From the NCBI RefSeq assembly GCF_004053875.1, contig NZ_SBIP01000004.1:310001-374000 (forward strand): a DNA stretch of 64,000 nt, read 5' to 3'. Below are positions 54,521 to 64,000 of the stretch, piece after piece. The notes below the pieces were generated by a model. It was not told the DNA's origin. It saw only the letters and a list, made by a program, of their open reading frames with translations, and made no database searches. Source of the stretch: Neorhizobium lilium. Its GTDB lineage: Bacteria > Pseudomonadota > Alphaproteobacteria > Rhizobiales > Rhizobiaceae. The translations under genes and the position numbers were made by a program. Position 1 is the first letter of the stretch. Each line of letters starts with the position of its first letter.

Positions 54521-55857
54521 CGTCCCCTCTTTCCTCCACGCAGTTTCGACTTTCTGATCAGACCCTCATACTGCTGAGCGATGAGGTGTCCCTGGATCTG
54601 CGCCACTGTGTCAAGCGTAACACTGACCACGATCAAAAGCGAAGTGCCGCCAAGGGCCAATGGGACCCCGGTGCGAGCGACGAGGAATTCCGGAAGGATA
54701 CAGACCACGACCAGATAGATCGCACCGATTACCGTGATTCGGGTCAGCACGTAATCGATATATTCCGCGGTCCGCTCGCCTGGGCGGATGCCAGGGATGA
54801 AGCCACCGTGCTTCTTCAGGTTATCGGCCGTGTCCTTCGGATTGAAGACGATGGCCGTATAGAAGAAGGCGAAGAAGGCGATCAGCAGCGCGTAGAACAG
54901 CATGAACAACGGCTGCCCGTGACCAAGCGAAGCAATGATGGCGGTGGCCCAGCCAGGCAGTTCCGTCGTGCCCGCAAAGCCCGCAGCCGTTGCCGGCAGG
55001 AGCAGGAGCGAAGATGCGAAAATGGCCGGAATAACCCCGGATGTGTTCAGCTTCAGCGGCAGGTGCGACGTATCGCCCTGAAACATGCGGTTTCCGACCT
55101 GGCGCTTCGGATATTGGATCAGCAGACGGCGCTGCGCGCGTTCCACGAAGACGATCAGTGCGATGACCGCGATTGCGACGACCAGAACGACCAGAATCAG
55201 GCCTGTAGGAAGAGCACCCGTACGGCCAAGCTCAAGCGTGTTCGCCAGAGCCGTCGGAAGACCTGCGGCAATGCCCGAAAAGATGATCAGCGAAATACCG
55301 TTACCGATGCCGCGTGCGGTGATCTGCTCGCCCAGCCACATCAGGAACATGGTGCCGCCCAGCAGCGTCACGACGGTGGACAGCTTGAACAGCACGCCCG
55401 GGTCGGCCACGATCCCCTGCCCGCTTTCAAGCCCGGCCGCGATGCCGTAAGCCTGCAGCGCGCCCAGAATGACCGTTCCGTAGCGGGTGTACTGGTTGAT
55501 GATCTTGCGGCCCGCCTCGCCTTCCTTCTTGAGGTTTTCAAGCGAGGGAACGACCGACGTCATCAACTGAACGATGATGGAGGCGGAAATATAAGGCATG
55601 ATGCCGAGCGCGAAGATCGCCATGCGCTCGACGGCGCCGCCCGAAAACATGTTGAAAAGGCCAAGAATGCCGCCCGCCTGGCCGCGAAACGCTTGTGCAT
55701 AGGCGTCCGGATTAAGACCCGGAAGCGGAATGTGCGTGCCGAGACGATAAACGAGAAGAGCAGCCAGCGTGAACCACAGCCGCTTCTTGAGATCCTCCGC
55801 CTTGGCGAAGGTGGAAAAATTCAAATTGGAGGCTAGTTGTTCTGCTGCAGAAGCCAA
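54517..55857 (-). CDS. secY: Protein translocase subunit SecY
   Basis: Channel of the Sec translocon. 446 residues with ten membrane helices, plug-region [20 protein letters not shown] and the cytoplasmic-loop GGSY-like motifs [19 protein letters not shown] and [20 protein letters not shown]. Overlaps adk by 4 bases. The 225-base upstream gap holds a strong hairpin and probably a separate secY promoter, so secY-adk may be expressed partly apart from the ribosomal proteins. YajC, its partner, is at 12182-12541. Confidence 0.97.
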   Translation of the reverse strand: MASAAEQLASNLNFSTFAKAEDLKKRLWFTLAALLVYRLGTHIPLPGLNPDAYAQAFRGQAGGILGLFNMFSGGAVERMAIFALGIMPYISASIIVQLMTSVVPSLENLKKEGEAGRKIINQYTRYGTVILGALQAYGIAAGLESGQGIVADPGVLFKLSTVVTLLGGTMFLMWLGEQITARGIGNGISLIIFSGIAAGLPTALANTLELGRTGALPTGLILVVLVVAIAVIALIVFVERAQRRLLIQYPKRQVGNRMFQGDTSHLPLKLNTSGVIPAIFASSLLLLPATAAGFAGTTELPGWATAIIASLGHGQPLFMLFYALLIAFFAFFYTAIVFNPKDTADNLKKHGGFIPGIRPGERTAEYIDYVLTRITVIGAIYLVVVCILPEFLVARTGVPLALGGTSLLIVVSVTLDTVAQIQGHLIAQQYEGLIRKSKLRGGKRGR

Positions 55858-56037
55858 TGCAATTCTCCGCCCGACCCAGATCCGGGGGCTCGAACGCGCG
55901 CTCCGGACGTCAACTCAATTCTGTTCAGAAAGCGGGGCGTGGGAAGACTGCAGTTGCAATCGGATGCCTCACCCTTTTTTCCGTGTGATCCAAGGGGCAA
56001 AGGCCACCTCAAGATCGTGAGGCTCACATATGGATGT

Positions 56038-56074
56038 AAAATCGCCCGGTGTGAAGCTCACACCGGGCGATTTT
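56038..56074. terminator. Perfect 17-bp hairpin between rplO and secY
   Basis: AAAATCGCCCGGTGTGA (56038-56054) pairs without mismatch with 56058-56074 around a 3-base loop, and T residues flank it on both strands. It lies 9 bases past the rplO stop. It should stop or attenuate transcription before secY. Confidence 0.85.
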
Positions 56075-56082
56075 CAAACGAT

Positions 56083-56562
56083 TTACTCAGCGACCGGCTC
56101 GGCAGCTGCAAGCAGCTTGATCGAACCGCCAGCCTTCTCGATCTTCTCGACGGCAGCCTTGGAGGCGCCGGCAACTTCAATCGTGAGCTTGGCCTGCAGC
56201 TCGCCGTCCGACAAGACGCGAACGCCGTCCTTCAAGCGACGAATGACGCCAGCAGCCTTGAGGGCGGCGGCATCTACCGTTGCGGATGCGTCGAGCTTTC
56301 CGGCATCGATTGCGGTCTGGATACGGCCGATCGACACGGTTGCGTATTCGGATGCGAAGATGTTCTTGAAGCCGCGCTTCGGCAGACGGCGGTAGATTGG
56401 CATCTGGCCGCCTTCGAAGCCCTTGATGGCAACGCCGGAGCGAGCCTTCTGACCCTTGACGCCACGGCCGCCGGTCTTGCCCTTGCCGGAACCGATGCCG
56501 CGACCTACGCGGATACGGTCCTTCGAGGAGCCTTCGTTGTCCTTGATCTCATTCAGTTTCAT
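56083..56562 (-). CDS. rplO: 50S ribosomal protein L15
   Basis: Large-subunit assembly protein. 159 residues with the glycine-rich N-terminal tail [38 protein letters not shown] and an Ala-rich C-terminal domain. The ATG at 56562 ([16 protein letters not shown]) is the family start. Last gene of the spc block before the hairpin. Confidence 0.97.
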   Translation of the reverse strand: MKLNEIKDNEGSSKDRIRVGRGIGSGKGKTGGRGVKGQKARSGVAIKGFEGGQMPIYRRLPKRGFKNIFASEYATVSIGRIQTAIDAGKLDASATVDAAALKAAGVIRRLKDGVRVLSDGELQAKLTIEVAGASKAAVEKIEKAGGSIKLLAAAEPVAE

Positions 56563-56578
56563 GGTCAATTCCTCCGTC

Positions 56579-56788
56579 TCACTTCTCGTCGACGACGCGA
56601 ACGAGATGCTGGACTGCACGGATCATGCCACGAACGGAAGGAGTGTCTTCCAGGGTGCTGATCCGGTGCATCTTGTTGAGGCCGAGCCCGATGAGCGTGC
56701 TGCGCTGAGATGCCGGCCGGCGGATGGGCGATCCGATCTGTTCGATCGTGACCGTCTTGGATTCATTGGTGGTGGTAGCCTTCGCCAT
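56579..56788 (-). CDS. rpmD: 50S ribosomal protein L30
   Basis: 69-residue large-subunit protein with the uL30 core [20 protein letters not shown] and [20 protein letters not shown]. It lies between rpsE and rplO with short spacers, and has a slightly longer N terminus than E. coli L30. Confidence 0.97.
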   Translation of the reverse strand: MAKATTTNESKTVTIEQIGSPIRRPASQRSTLIGLGLNKMHRISTLEDTPSVRGMIRAVQHLVRVVDEK

Positions 56789-56800
56789 GGTCAGACTCCC

Positions 56801-57370
56801 TTATTCTTCCGCAGTCACGCCGGAAGAAGCACGGCGAGCCTGGAGCGTTGCATACTTCATGCCACGCTGTGCTGCCACGTCCTTCGGGTGAACCTGGTGC
56901 TTGAGAGCGTCGAACGTGGCGCGAACCATGTTGTAGGGGTTCGACGAACCGGTCGACTTGGCAACAACATCGTGCATGCCGAGCGTTTCGAAAACGGCGC
57001 GCATCGGGCCACCGGCGATGATGCCGGTACCAGCCTTGGCGGAACGCAGCAGAACCTTGCCGGCGCCGTGACGGCCGTTGACGTCGTGATGGAGCGTACG
57101 ACCGTCGCGCAGCGGCACGAAGATCAGTTCGCGCTTGGCAGCTTCGGTGGCCTTGCGGATGGCTTCCGGCACTTCACGTGCCTTGCCGTGGCCGAAACCT
57201 ACGCGGCCCTTCTGGTCGCCGACGACGACGAGAGCAGCGAAGCCGAAACGACGACCGCCCTTGACGACTTTTGCGACGCGGTTGATTGCGACCAGCTTGT
57301 CAACAAATTCGCTGTCGCGTTCTTCGCGAGCCTGGCGATCATCACGCCGGCCCCCTCTTTCCTGTGCCAT
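56801..57370 (-). CDS. rpsE: 30S ribosomal protein S5
   Basis: Small-subunit fidelity protein. 189 residues with the dsRNA-binding domain [40 protein letters not shown] and [17 protein letters not shown]. An Arg/Glu-rich N-terminal extension ([17 protein letters not shown]) precedes the core. Confidence 0.98.
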   Translation of the reverse strand: MAQERGGRRDDRQAREERDSEFVDKLVAINRVAKVVKGGRRFGFAALVVVGDQKGRVGFGHGKAREVPEAIRKATEAAKRELIFVPLRDGRTLHHDVNGRHGAGKVLLRSAKAGTGIIAGGPMRAVFETLGMHDVVAKSTGSSNPYNMVRATFDALKHQVHPKDVAAQRGMKYATLQARRASSGVTAEE

Positions 57371-57489
57371 TGTCCTTTTCCTTTTTCTTTTCCGGGTGCA
57401 ATCGGCAGATTACAGATAGAGATTGGTCAGCCGCCAAAGCGACAAACCGCATTTCGCCCGGGACCTTGTCAGGTACCGGGCGAAAATTC

Positions 57490-57852
57490 TTAGAAGCTCA
57501 GTCCACCCTCGCGGGCGGCATCTGCGAGCGCCTTGATGCGGCCGTGATAGATAAAGGCGCCGCGATCGAACACGACTTCCTTCACACCGGCCTTCGAGGC
57601 GCGTTCTGCAACCAGCTTGCCGACAGCGGCAGCTGCTGCAACGTCTGCACCGGTCTTCAATTCGCCACGCAGACCTCCATCGAGCGTGGAGGCGGCAGCA
57701 AGTGTGCGGCCGGCCACGTCATCGATGACCTGGGCGTAGATGTTCTTCGACGAGCGATGAACCGACAGGCGCGGACGGCCGTTGGCAACCGCCTTGAGCT
57801 GGCGGCGCACGCGGCTCGCGCGCTTTGCAAGTGCTTGTTTCCTGCTAGCCAT
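57490..57852 (-). CDS. rplR: 50S ribosomal protein L18
   Basis: 5S rRNA-binding protein. 120 residues with [32 protein letters not shown] and [20 protein letters not shown]. The 119-base spacer before rpsE is longer than others in this block. Confidence 0.97.
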   Translation of the reverse strand: MASRKQALAKRASRVRRQLKAVANGRPRLSVHRSSKNIYAQVIDDVAGRTLAAASTLDGGLRGELKTGADVAAAAAVGKLVAERASKAGVKEVVFDRGAFIYHGRIKALADAAREGGLSF

Positions 57853-57864
57853 ATCGCGTAATCC

Positions 57865-58398
57865 TTACTTCTTCTTGCCTTCCTTGCGGACGATCCGTTC
57901 ACCAGCGTACTTGACGCCTTTGCCCTTGTAGGGCTCCGGACCGCGGTATTCGCGGATTTCCGCTGCAACCTGACCGACCTGCTGCTTATTGATGCCGGTC
58001 ACGACGATTTCCGTCGGCTTCGGAACGGCAATGGTGATGCCCTGCGGCGGCTCATAAACCACGTCGTGGCTGAAACCGAGCTGCAGCTGCAGGTTTTTCC
58101 CCTGCAACGCCGCGCGGTAACCGACGCCGTTGATTTCAAGCTTGCGCTCGTAGCCGTCCTTCACGCCCTTGAAGATGTTTTCGATCATCGTGCGGGACAT
58201 GCCCCACTTCGAACGAGCATCCTTGCTGTCGCTGACGGGCGTCACCGACACGGCGTTGTCCTTGAATTCGAGCTTGACTTCGTCATTTGCGACGAAGAAC
58301 AGCTCACCCTTCGGGCCCTTTGCAGTCACTTTCTGGCCATCAACCGAGGCCGTGATCCCTGCAGGAACCTGAACGGGCTTTTTACCGATACGAGACAT
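57865..58398 (-). CDS. rplF: 50S ribosomal protein L6
   Basis: Large-subunit protein at the base of the L7/L12 stalk. 177 residues with two uL6 domains, [20 protein letters not shown] at the start and the C-terminal signature [20 protein letters not shown]. Confidence 0.98.
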   Translation of the reverse strand: MSRIGKKPVQVPAGITASVDGQKVTAKGPKGELFFVANDEVKLEFKDNAVSVTPVSDSKDARSKWGMSRTMIENIFKGVKDGYERKLEINGVGYRAALQGKNLQLQLGFSHDVVYEPPQGITIAVPKPTEIVVTGINKQQVGQVAAEIREYRGPEPYKGKGVKYAGERIVRKEGKKK

Positions 58399-58440
58399 GT
58401 TTCAATCCTGTCTGTTCGCTATGGAGTTCCCCTATTCGGC

Positions 58441-58839
58441 TTAGAATACCGAGCAGAGAACCTCACCACCAACGTTCTGTTCGCGAGCCTGGTGATCGGC
58501 CATCACACCCTTCGGAGTCGAAAGGATGGTGATGCCGAGGCCGTTCGCGACCTGCGGAATGGACTTTACCGAGACATAAACTCGGCGGCCCGGCTTGGAA
58601 ACGCGGCCGATCTCACGGATCACGGACGCGCCTTCATAGTACTTCAGTTCGATTTCGATTTCGGCCTTGCCGTTGCCGAAATCGGTTTCGGTGTAACCGC
58701 GGATGTAGCCTTCAGCCTGCAGAACGTCGAGAACGCGCGCGCGCAGCTTGGAAGCAGGCGTGGACACGGACGACTTGCGGCGGGCTGCGCCGTTGCGGAT
58801 GCGGGTGAGCATATCGCCCAAGGGATCAGTCATGGTCAT
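58441..58839 (-). CDS. rpsH: 30S ribosomal protein S8
   Basis: Central-domain 16S rRNA binder and, in E. coli, translational repressor of the spc operon. 132 residues starting [20 protein letters not shown], with the C-terminal signature [20 protein letters not shown]. Confidence 0.98.
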   Translation of the reverse strand: MTMTDPLGDMLTRIRNGAARRKSSVSTPASKLRARVLDVLQAEGYIRGYTETDFGNGKAEIEIELKYYEGASVIREIGRVSKPGRRVYVSVKSIPQVANGLGITILSTPKGVMADHQAREQNVGGEVLCSVF

Positions 58840-58851
58840 CTAACGATCTCC

Positions 58852-59157
58852 TTACCAGCTCGACTTGACGATGCCCGGCACCTTGCCGGAATTGCCCAAC
58901 TCACGAAGCGCAATACGCGACATCCCAAGTTTGCGGTAGAATGCGCGAGGACGGCCCGTAACTTCGCAACGGTTGCGAACCCGGGTCTTGGATCCATCGC
59001 GCGGCAACGATGCGAGCTTCAGTGTAGCCTTGAACCGCTCTTCGATGGGCAGTTCCTGGTTCATGATGGTCGCCTTCAGGACCGCGCGCTTGGCGGCCTG
59101 AGTTGCGACCGACTTGCGGCGGCGCTTGTTCTTTTCAACTGCGCTAGTCTTCGCCAT
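58852..59157 (-). CDS. rpsN: 30S ribosomal protein S14 (zinc-free long form)
   Basis: 101-residue S14 with [20 protein letters not shown] and no CxxC pairs, so it is the long zinc-independent type. Starts [15 protein letters not shown]. Confidence 0.97.
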   Translation of the reverse strand: MAKTSAVEKNKRRRKSVATQAAKRAVLKATIMNQELPIEERFKATLKLASLPRDGSKTRVRNRCEVTGRPRAFYRKLGMSRIALRELGNSGKVPGIVKSSW

Positions 59158-59190
59158 ATCGGAGTTCCTTCTTAACGCTCGTCGTTACGG

Positions 59191-59748
59191 TTACTGACGG
59201 AACGGGAAGTTGAACTCTGTCAGAAGAGCCCGAGCTTCGTCGTCGTTGTTCGCCGTCGTGCAAACGATGATGTCCATGCCCCACATCTGATCAACCTTGT
59301 CGTAGTTGATTTCAGGGAACACAATATGTTCCTTGATGCCCATGGCGAAGTTGCCACGGCCGTCAAAGCTCTTCGGATTCAGGCCGCGAAAGTCGCGAAC
59401 GCGCGGCAGCGCGATGTTGACGAGACGGTCGAGGAATTCATACATGCGGGCACCGCGAAGGGTGACCTTGGCGCCGATCGGCATGAACTCGCGAACCTTG
59501 AAGCCGGCGATCGAGTTACGTGCCTTGGTGATGACCGGCTTCTGGCCAGCAATCGCGGCGAGATCGGCAGCAGCCACGGATGGCTTCTTGGAGTCGGCAG
59601 TCGCCTCGCCCACGCCCATGTTGATCACGATCTTGTCCAGCTTCGGGATCATCATTTCGTTTGCGTAGGAGAACTTCTCCTTCATGACGTCACGGATGCG
59701 GGAAACGTATTCCTGCTTGAGCCGCGGCTCATATTTTGCCTCAGCCAT
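59191..59748 (-). CDS. rplE: 50S ribosomal protein L5
   Basis: 5S rRNA-binding protein bridging to the 30S head. 185 residues with [40 protein letters not shown] and [20 protein letters not shown]. Its start overlaps the end of rplX by 8 bases. Confidence 0.98.
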   Translation of the reverse strand: MAEAKYEPRLKQEYVSRIRDVMKEKFSYANEMMIPKLDKIVINMGVGEATADSKKPSVAAADLAAIAGQKPVITKARNSIAGFKVREFMPIGAKVTLRGARMYEFLDRLVNIALPRVRDFRGLNPKSFDGRGNFAMGIKEHIVFPEINYDKVDQMWGMDIIVCTTANNDDEARALLTEFNFPFRQ

Positions 59749-60049
59749 CGATCACATCTCCCGTACGCTTGGCCACACGCACCTTCTTACCGTCGACGAC
59801 CTGAATGCCGACGCGGGTCGGCTTGCCGTCCTTGGCGACGATCGCGATGTTGGACAGGTGAATGGATGCTTCCTTGTTGATGATGCCGGCTTCCTGCGTC
59901 TGCGTCTGACGCTGGTGGCGCTTCACCAGATTGATACCGCGAACGACCGCACGGTCTTCCTTCGGCATGACCTGCAGAACTTCGCCGGTACGGCCCTTGT
60001 CCTTGCCGGTGAGTACGACGACGTTGTCGCCCTTCTTGATATTTTGCAT
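59741..60049 (-). CDS. rplX: 50S ribosomal protein L24
   Basis: 102-residue assembly initiator with the KOW motif [20 protein letters not shown] at the N terminus and [20 protein letters not shown] in the middle. Overlaps rplE by 8 bases. Confidence 0.97.
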   Translation of the reverse strand: MQNIKKGDNVVVLTGKDKGRTGEVLQVMPKEDRAVVRGINLVKRHQRQTQTQEAGIINKEASIHLSNIAIVAKDGKPTRVGIQVVDGKKVRVAKRTGDVIDG

Positions 60050-60063
60050 CTGTCCCGCTCCTC

Positions 60064-60432
60064 TTACAGTACTTCGGGAGCCAGCGAGATGATCTTCATG
60101 TGGTTCTTGGCGCGAAGTTCGCGCGGAACCGGTCCGAAGATACGGGTGCCGATCGGCTCTTTCTTGTTGTCGATAAGGACCGCTGCGTTGTTATCGAAGC
60201 GGATGACGCTGCCGTCCGGACGACGGATGTCCTTGGCGGTACGCACAACCACCGCCTTCATCACATCACCCTTCTTGACGCGGCCGCGCGGGATGGCTTC
60301 CTTGATCGAAACGACGATCACGTCGCCGATCGAAGCGTACTTGCGCTTGGAGCCGCCCAGCACCTTGATGCACATGACACGACGTGCGCCGGAATTGTCC
60401 GCCACGTCGAGGTTTGTTTGCATCTGAATCAT
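60064..60432 (-). CDS. rplN: 50S ribosomal protein L14
   Basis: 122-residue intersubunit bridge protein. [20 protein letters not shown] starts the family sequence, which fixes the start at 60432; [20 protein letters not shown] and [20 protein letters not shown] follow. First gene of the spc block; a 235-base gap with a hairpin precedes it. Confidence 0.98.
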   Translation of the reverse strand: MIQMQTNLDVADNSGARRVMCIKVLGGSKRKYASIGDVIVVSIKEAIPRGRVKKGDVMKAVVVRTAKDIRRPDGSVIRFDNNAAVLIDNKKEPIGTRIFGPVPRELRAKNHMKIISLAPEVL

Positions 60433-60577
60433 ATCAGGTCGCCTTTTTCTAATGACCGGCGCGCCCGCGCGCAAAAGCACGCGGTGCCGGCAATGAACAG
60501 AATATCGATGTGCGCGGGACGGATCTTGCCAAGGCGGTTTCCCTAGAAGGGACCTTCCCTGCGCTCAAAGCAAAAGA

Positions 60578-60595
60578 ACGCTCGTTGCCGAGCGT
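60578..60595 (-). terminator. Hairpin at the S10/spc boundary
   Basis: On the minus strand ACGCTCG-GCAA-CGAGCGT, a 7-bp stem closed by a GNRA tetraloop, then TCTTTTGCTTT. It lies in the 235-base gap between rpsQ and rplN, the position where the S10 and spc operons separate in E. coli. Confidence 0.65.
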
Positions 60596-60667
60596 CCTGC
60601 GCCGATGGCGTGCTTCTTACAGGATTCTGTGCCGGACGCAAGGGCCCGGCCCAAAATCAGAAGCTTT

Positions 60668-60904
60668 TTAAGCCTGGGCGGAAATTACCGTCCAAGTCTT
60701 GTCTTTGGAGATAGGAGCACATTCCTGGATGGAAACGACGTCACCAACTTTAACCTGGTTGGTTTCATCATGTGCCTTGTACTTCTTCGAACGGCGGACC
60801 GTCTTCTGAAGCAGAGGGTGAGCGAAGCGGCGCTCGACGCGGACAACAACGGTCTTCTCGTTCTTGTCGGAAACGACTACGCCCTGCAGAATGCGTTTCG
60901 GCAT
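60668..60904 (-). CDS. rpsQ: 30S ribosomal protein S17
   Basis: 78-residue early-assembly protein with [20 protein letters not shown] and [20 protein letters not shown]. The ATG at 60904 is the family start; the open frame to 60952 overlaps the rpmC end. Last gene of the S10 block. Confidence 0.97.
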   Translation of the reverse strand: MPKRILQGVVVSDKNEKTVVVRVERRFAHPLLQKTVRRSKKYKAHDETNQVKVGDVVSIQECAPISKDKTWTVISAQA

Positions 60905-60917
60905 ATTGTTTTGGTCC

Positions 60918-61118
60918 TTAGGCCTTGGCTTCTGCCGCCTTCTGGCGGGCAATGGTTTTCACGCGGGCGATGTCCTTGCGGACTTCGTCGATGCGCGAGG
61001 ACTTTTCAAGCTGACCGGTGGCCTTCTGGAAGCGCAGGTTGAACTGCTCCTTCTTGAGCTCCGCAAGCTTGTCCTTGAGCTGGTCGGCCGTGAGGCCGCG
61101 TACATCTTCGGCTTTCAT
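60918..61118 (-). CDS. rpmC: 50S ribosomal protein L29
   Basis: 66-residue tunnel-exit protein and docking site for trigger factor neighbours. [20 protein letters not shown] and [20 protein letters not shown] are diagnostic; the C terminus is Ala/Lys-rich. Confidence 0.97.
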   Translation of the reverse strand: MKAEDVRGLTADQLKDKLAELKKEQFNLRFQKATGQLEKSSRIDEVRKDIARVKTIARQKAAEAKA

Positions 61119-61130
61119 GGTGCCTTCTCC

Positions 61131-61544
61131 TTACTCTGCGATGCGCTGTATGAAGCGCGTCTTGACCGAGAGCTTGGCTGCACCGAGACGAAGCGCCTCA
61201 CGGGCGAGCTCCTCTGGAACACCGTCGATCTCGAACATGATACGGCCGGGCTTGACCTTGCAGGCCCAGTATTCGACTGAGCCCTTGCCCTTACCCATAC
61301 GCACTTCGGTCGGCTTGGCGGTGACCGGAACGTCCGGGAACACGCGGATCCAAACGCGGCCGGCGCGCTTCATGTGACGGGTGATCGCGCGGCGGGCCGC
61401 CTCGATCTCGCGAGCGTTTACGCGGTTCGGTTCCTGCGACTTGAGGCCGAATTCGCCGAAGGCCAGGTCGAAGCCGCCCTTGGCTACGCCCTTGATGCGG
61501 CCCTTGAACTGCTTGCGGTACTTGGTACGCTTTGGCTGCAACAT
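61131..61544 (-). CDS. rplP: 50S ribosomal protein L16
   Basis: 137-residue protein organising the A-site tRNA region. Starts [40 protein letters not shown] is the uL16 loop that carries the conserved Arg hydroxylated in some bacteria. Confidence 0.98.
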   Translation of the reverse strand: MLQPKRTKYRKQFKGRIKGVAKGGFDLAFGEFGLKSQEPNRVNAREIEAARRAITRHMKRAGRVWIRVFPDVPVTAKPTEVRMGKGKGSVEYWACKVKPGRIMFEIDGVPEELAREALRLGAAKLSVKTRFIQRIAE

Positions 61545-61582
61545 TTTATTACTTCTCCGAGCTTATCTTTCGCCAGCGTTTA

Positions 61583-62323
61583 TCAAGCGTTTTCGCGTTC
61601 GCGGCGACGGTCGCCACCACGATCGTTGCGCTCACGGCTTGCCGGGCCCTGTGCGTCGCCTTCCAGCGCGCGGCGTTCGGAAGCCATCGGATCGTGCTCA
61701 AGGATTTCGCCCTTGAAGATCCAAACCTTGATGCCGCAGATACCGAACGCGGTTTCGGCTTCTGCCGTCCCGTAGTCGATGTCTGCACGCAGGGTGTGGA
61801 GCGGCACGCGGCCTTCGCGGTACCATTCGGTACGCGCGATTTCCGCACCGCCGAGACGACCGGCGCAGGTGATCTTGATGCCTTCGGCGCCAAGACGCAT
61901 AGCCGACTGGACGGCACGCTTCATGGCGCGACGGAATGCGACGCGGCGCTCGAGCTGCTGAGCGATGGACTGAGCGACCAGCGTTGCGTCGATTTCGGGC
62001 TTGCGCACTTCAACGATGTTGAGATGCGTTTCCGAATTCGTCATCGTGGAAAGCTTCTTGCGAAGCTTCTCGATGTCTGCGCCCTTTTTGCCGATGATCA
62101 GGCCCGGGCGAGCCGAGTGGATCGTGACGCGGCACTTCTTGTGCGGACGCTCGATGACCACCTTGGCGATGCCGGCCTGCTTCAGCTCGGACATCAGATA
62201 CGCACGGATCTTCAGGTCCTCATGAAGGAGCTGACCGTATTCGGCGTTATCGGCGAACCAACGGCTATCCCAAGTGCGGTTAATGCCGAGGCGGAAACCG
62301 ATTGGATTGATTTTCTGGCCCAT
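61583..62323 (-). CDS. rpsC: 30S ribosomal protein S3
   Basis: 246-residue mRNA-entry protein. [20 protein letters not shown], the KH domain loop [15 protein letters not shown] and [20 protein letters not shown] are present. The C terminus is extended by an Arg/Glu-rich tail ([15 protein letters not shown]). Its start shares one base with the rplV stop. Confidence 0.98.
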   Translation of the reverse strand: MGQKINPIGFRLGINRTWDSRWFADNAEYGQLLHEDLKIRAYLMSELKQAGIAKVVIERPHKKCRVTIHSARPGLIIGKKGADIEKLRKKLSTMTNSETHLNIVEVRKPEIDATLVAQSIAQQLERRVAFRRAMKRAVQSAMRLGAEGIKITCAGRLGGAEIARTEWYREGRVPLHTLRADIDYGTAEAETAFGICGIKVWIFKGEILEHDPMASERRALEGDAQGPASRERNDRGGDRRRERENA

Positions 62324-62712
62324 TATGCGGCCTCCCCTTTTTCCTCGACTTCGCGAACAACGATCGTCAGGTGCGCGAACGGCTTTTCGATGCGCGATGC
62401 GCGGCCGCGGCCACGAGCGTGGAAACGCTTCATCACGATCGACTTGCCGACGTAAGCTTCCGATACGATCAGGCTGTCGACGTCGAGGTCATGGTTGTTC
62501 TCGGCATTGGCGATTGCAGACTCGAGAGTCTTCTTCACCGTGCCTGCGATGCGCTTGCGGGAGAATTCGAGCTCCGCAAGAGCGCGTTCGACCTTCTTGC
62601 CGCGGATCATGGCGGCAACCAGGTTCAGCTTCTGCGGGCTGACGCGCAGAGTGCGGGCTACAGCCTGCGCCTCATTGTCCTTCAGCCGGCGTTCGGTCTT
62701 TGCCTTCGCCAT
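62323..62712 (-). CDS. rplV: 50S ribosomal protein L22
   Basis: 129-residue tunnel protein with [40 protein letters not shown] and the beta-hairpin tip [20 protein letters not shown], which lines the exit tunnel near the macrolide site. Confidence 0.98.
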   Translation of the reverse strand: MAKAKTERRLKDNEAQAVARTLRVSPQKLNLVAAMIRGKKVERALAELEFSRKRIAGTVKKTLESAIANAENNHDLDVDSLIVSEAYVGKSIVMKRFHARGRGRASRIEKPFAHLTIVVREVEEKGEAA

Positions 62713-62714
62713 GA

Positions 62715-62993
62715 TTACTTCCTCTTCGCCTTCTTGTCCGCGCCGTGACCGTAATAGGTCCGGGTGGGAGCGAATTCACCAAACTTGTGACCGACCATGT
62801 CTTCGTTGACGTTGACCGGAATATGCTTGTTGCCGTTGTAGACGCCGAACGTCAGACCAACGAACTGGGGCAAGATGGTAGAGCGACGGCTCCACATCTT
62901 GATAACTTCACTGCGTCCGCCTTCGCGTACCTTCTCAGCCTTCTTGAGAAGATAGCCGTCAACAAACGGACCTTTCCATACTGAACGAGCCAT
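62715..62993 (-). CDS. rpsS: 30S ribosomal protein S19
   Basis: 92-residue head protein beginning [20 protein letters not shown], with [20 protein letters not shown] and [20 protein letters not shown]. Two bases separate it from rplV. Confidence 0.98.
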   Translation of the reverse strand: MARSVWKGPFVDGYLLKKAEKVREGGRSEVIKMWSRRSTILPQFVGLTFGVYNGNKHIPVNVNEDMVGHKFGEFAPTRTYYGHGADKKAKRK

Positions 62994-63011
62994 TGAACGA
63001 CTTCCCTTCCC

Positions 63012-63845
63012 TTACTTCTTGACGTGGCGCGAGCGCATGATGAACTTGTCCGTGGACTTGTTCGAACGCGTGCGCTTGCCCTTGGTGGGCTTGCCCCACG
63101 GGGTCACCGGATGGCGACCACCGGAGGTGCGGCCTTCACCACCGCCGTGCGGGTGGTCGACCGGGTTCATGACGACGCCGCGAACATGCGGGCGCTTGCC
63201 GCGCCATACGGAGCGACCGGCCTTGCCGTCGTTGGTGTTGCCGTGGTCCGGGTTCGACACGGCGCCGATCGAAGCAAGGCAGGAGCCGTGAACCAGGCGT
63301 TGCTCACCTGAGGTCAGGCGCAGGATTGCCATGCCCTGATCGCGGCCGACGAGCTGCACGTAGGTGCCGGCGGAGCGAGCGATCTGACCACCCTTGGCAG
63401 GCTTCATTTCCACATTGTGGACGATGGAGCCGACCGGGATGTACTGCAGCGGCATGGTGTTACCAGGCTTCACGTCAACGGCCTTTTCAGACGCAATGAC
63501 CTTGTCGCCGGCAGCAAGACGCTGCGGAGCCAGGATGTAGGCCTGATCACCGTCCGTGTAGGTCACGAGGGCGATGAAGGCCGAGCGGTTCGGGTCGTAT
63601 TCCAGGCGCTCGACGGTGCCTTCGACGTCGAACTTGCGACGCTTGAAGTCAACCAGACGATAGGTACGCTTGTGACCGCCGCCCTGGTAGCGGGCAGTGA
63701 TACGGCCGAGGTTGTTACGGCCGCCCTTGGAGTGAAGACCCTCGGTGAGCGTCTTGACAGGCTTGCCCTTCCAGAGGCCCGACCGGTCGACGATGACCAG
63801 CTGACGCTGGCTCGGGGTCGTGGGGTTGTAGCTTTTCAGTGCCAT
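63012..63845 (-). CDS. rplB: 50S ribosomal protein L2
   Basis: 277-residue protein essential for subunit joining and peptidyl transfer. [20 protein letters not shown] starts it; [20 protein letters not shown] and the C-terminal [20 protein letters not shown], with the His next to the peptidyl transferase centre, are present. Confidence 0.98.
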   Translation of the reverse strand: MALKSYNPTTPSQRQLVIVDRSGLWKGKPVKTLTEGLHSKGGRNNLGRITARYQGGGHKRTYRLVDFKRRKFDVEGTVERLEYDPNRSAFIALVTYTDGDQAYILAPQRLAAGDKVIASEKAVDVKPGNTMPLQYIPVGSIVHNVEMKPAKGGQIARSAGTYVQLVGRDQGMAILRLTSGEQRLVHGSCLASIGAVSNPDHGNTNDGKAGRSVWRGKRPHVRGVVMNPVDHPHGGGEGRTSGGRHPVTPWGKPTKGKRTRSNKSTDKFIMRSRHVKK

Positions 63846-63856
63846 TGTTCTTTACC

Positions 63857-64000
63857 TCAAAGACCGGTGGAGACGTCGATCGTCTGACCTTCGGCCAGGG
63901 TGACCACGGCCTTCTTGACGTCTTTCTGCTTGCCGATGAAACCGCGGAAACGCTTGGTCTTGCCGAGGCGGCGCAGAGTGTTGACGGCAGTTACCTTGAC
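63857..64000 (-). CDS. rplW: 50S ribosomal protein L23, 5' part beyond window edge
   Basis: The last 47 residues of L23 read in from the right edge: [20 protein letters not shown], then [19 protein letters not shown] and IDVSTGL before TGA at 63857-63859. L23 lies at the tunnel exit and is the docking site of trigger factor (tig, 5777-7288). The frame is complete in codons to base 64000. Confidence 0.95.
   Translation of the reverse strand, partial: VKVTAVNTLRRLGKTKRFRGFIGKQKDVKKAVVTLAEGQTIDVSTGL

Noticed and set aside
54586..55836. 416-residue open frame on the plus strand
   Set aside because: Antisense to secY, rich in Arg, Asp and Gln; a codon-bias artefact.

Overview
The window is chromosomal DNA of an alphaproteobacterium of the order Hyphomicrobiales (Rhizobiales), most likely family Rhizobiaceae. 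The case rests on a recognisable ExoR, PopZ, DUF1127 and DUF982 proteins, two consensus EcfG (RpoE2) general stress promoters, a small RNA with repeated CCUCCUCCC loops, and the conserved gene order dgt-argS-SPOR protein-nagZ-scpAB-tatABC-serS-surE-pcm-LytM. There are no insertion sequences, prophage or CRISPR arrays, and most of the window is core genome.

Bases 1-10.8 kb: the 3' part of icd, a GNAT acetyltransferase, a GST, two small secreted proteins, a HAD phosphatase and an ABC-F ATPase, trigger factor, tRNA-Leu(UAG), then a CCUCCUCCC-type sRNA followed by two DUF1127 genes, trmFO and a membrane-anchored protein. 10.8-12.6 kb: yajC followed by homologues of two mitochondrial complex I assembly factors (NDUFAF3-like Mth938 and NDUFAF6-like phytoene-synthase fold), without the secDF usual at this spot. 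12.7-29 kb: a DUF815 ATPase, then a long minus-strand envelope, segregation and translation block running from dgt down to a LytM lipoprotein. The Tat translocase (tatABC) encoded there could export MsrP, which is encoded further right.

29-38.2 kb: erpA, xth, exoR (periplasmic repressor of the ChvG/ChvI pathway), a FadL-like porin, valS, popZ and a second Pcm-like methyltransferase; tolC, which I recall between pcm and popZ in relatives, is absent. 38.4-41.7 kb: an accessory stretch between tRNA-Cys and cysK, broken by tRNA-Asn and rich in very small, membrane-type or stress-type genes. Two of these have exact GGAAC-N16-CGTT promoters.

41.9-50.9 kb: cysK, an AlaX-type editing protein, a mercaptopyruvate sulfurtransferase, a GNAT protein and a DUF1203 protein on the plus strand; a PadR regulator with three copies of a CGATATATC box around its promoter; ald with a divergent Lrp-type regulator; a decayed hicA toxin gene; DUF4112; and msrPQ. 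50.9-64 kb: the alpha, spc and S10 ribosomal clusters on the minus strand, in order from the right rplW(partial)-rplB-rpsS-rplV-rpsC-rplP-rpmC-rpsQ / rplN-rplX-rplE-rpsN-rpsH-rplF-rplR-rpsE-rpmD-rplO / secY-adk / rpsM-rpsK-rpoA-rplQ. Strong hairpins lie at two of these breaks.

The most notable observations are the CCUCCUCCC sRNA beside DUF1127 genes, the stress-promoter-driven small-gene cluster, the PadR box array, the hicA relic, and two conserved loci that lack an expected envelope-transport gene (secDF, tolC).
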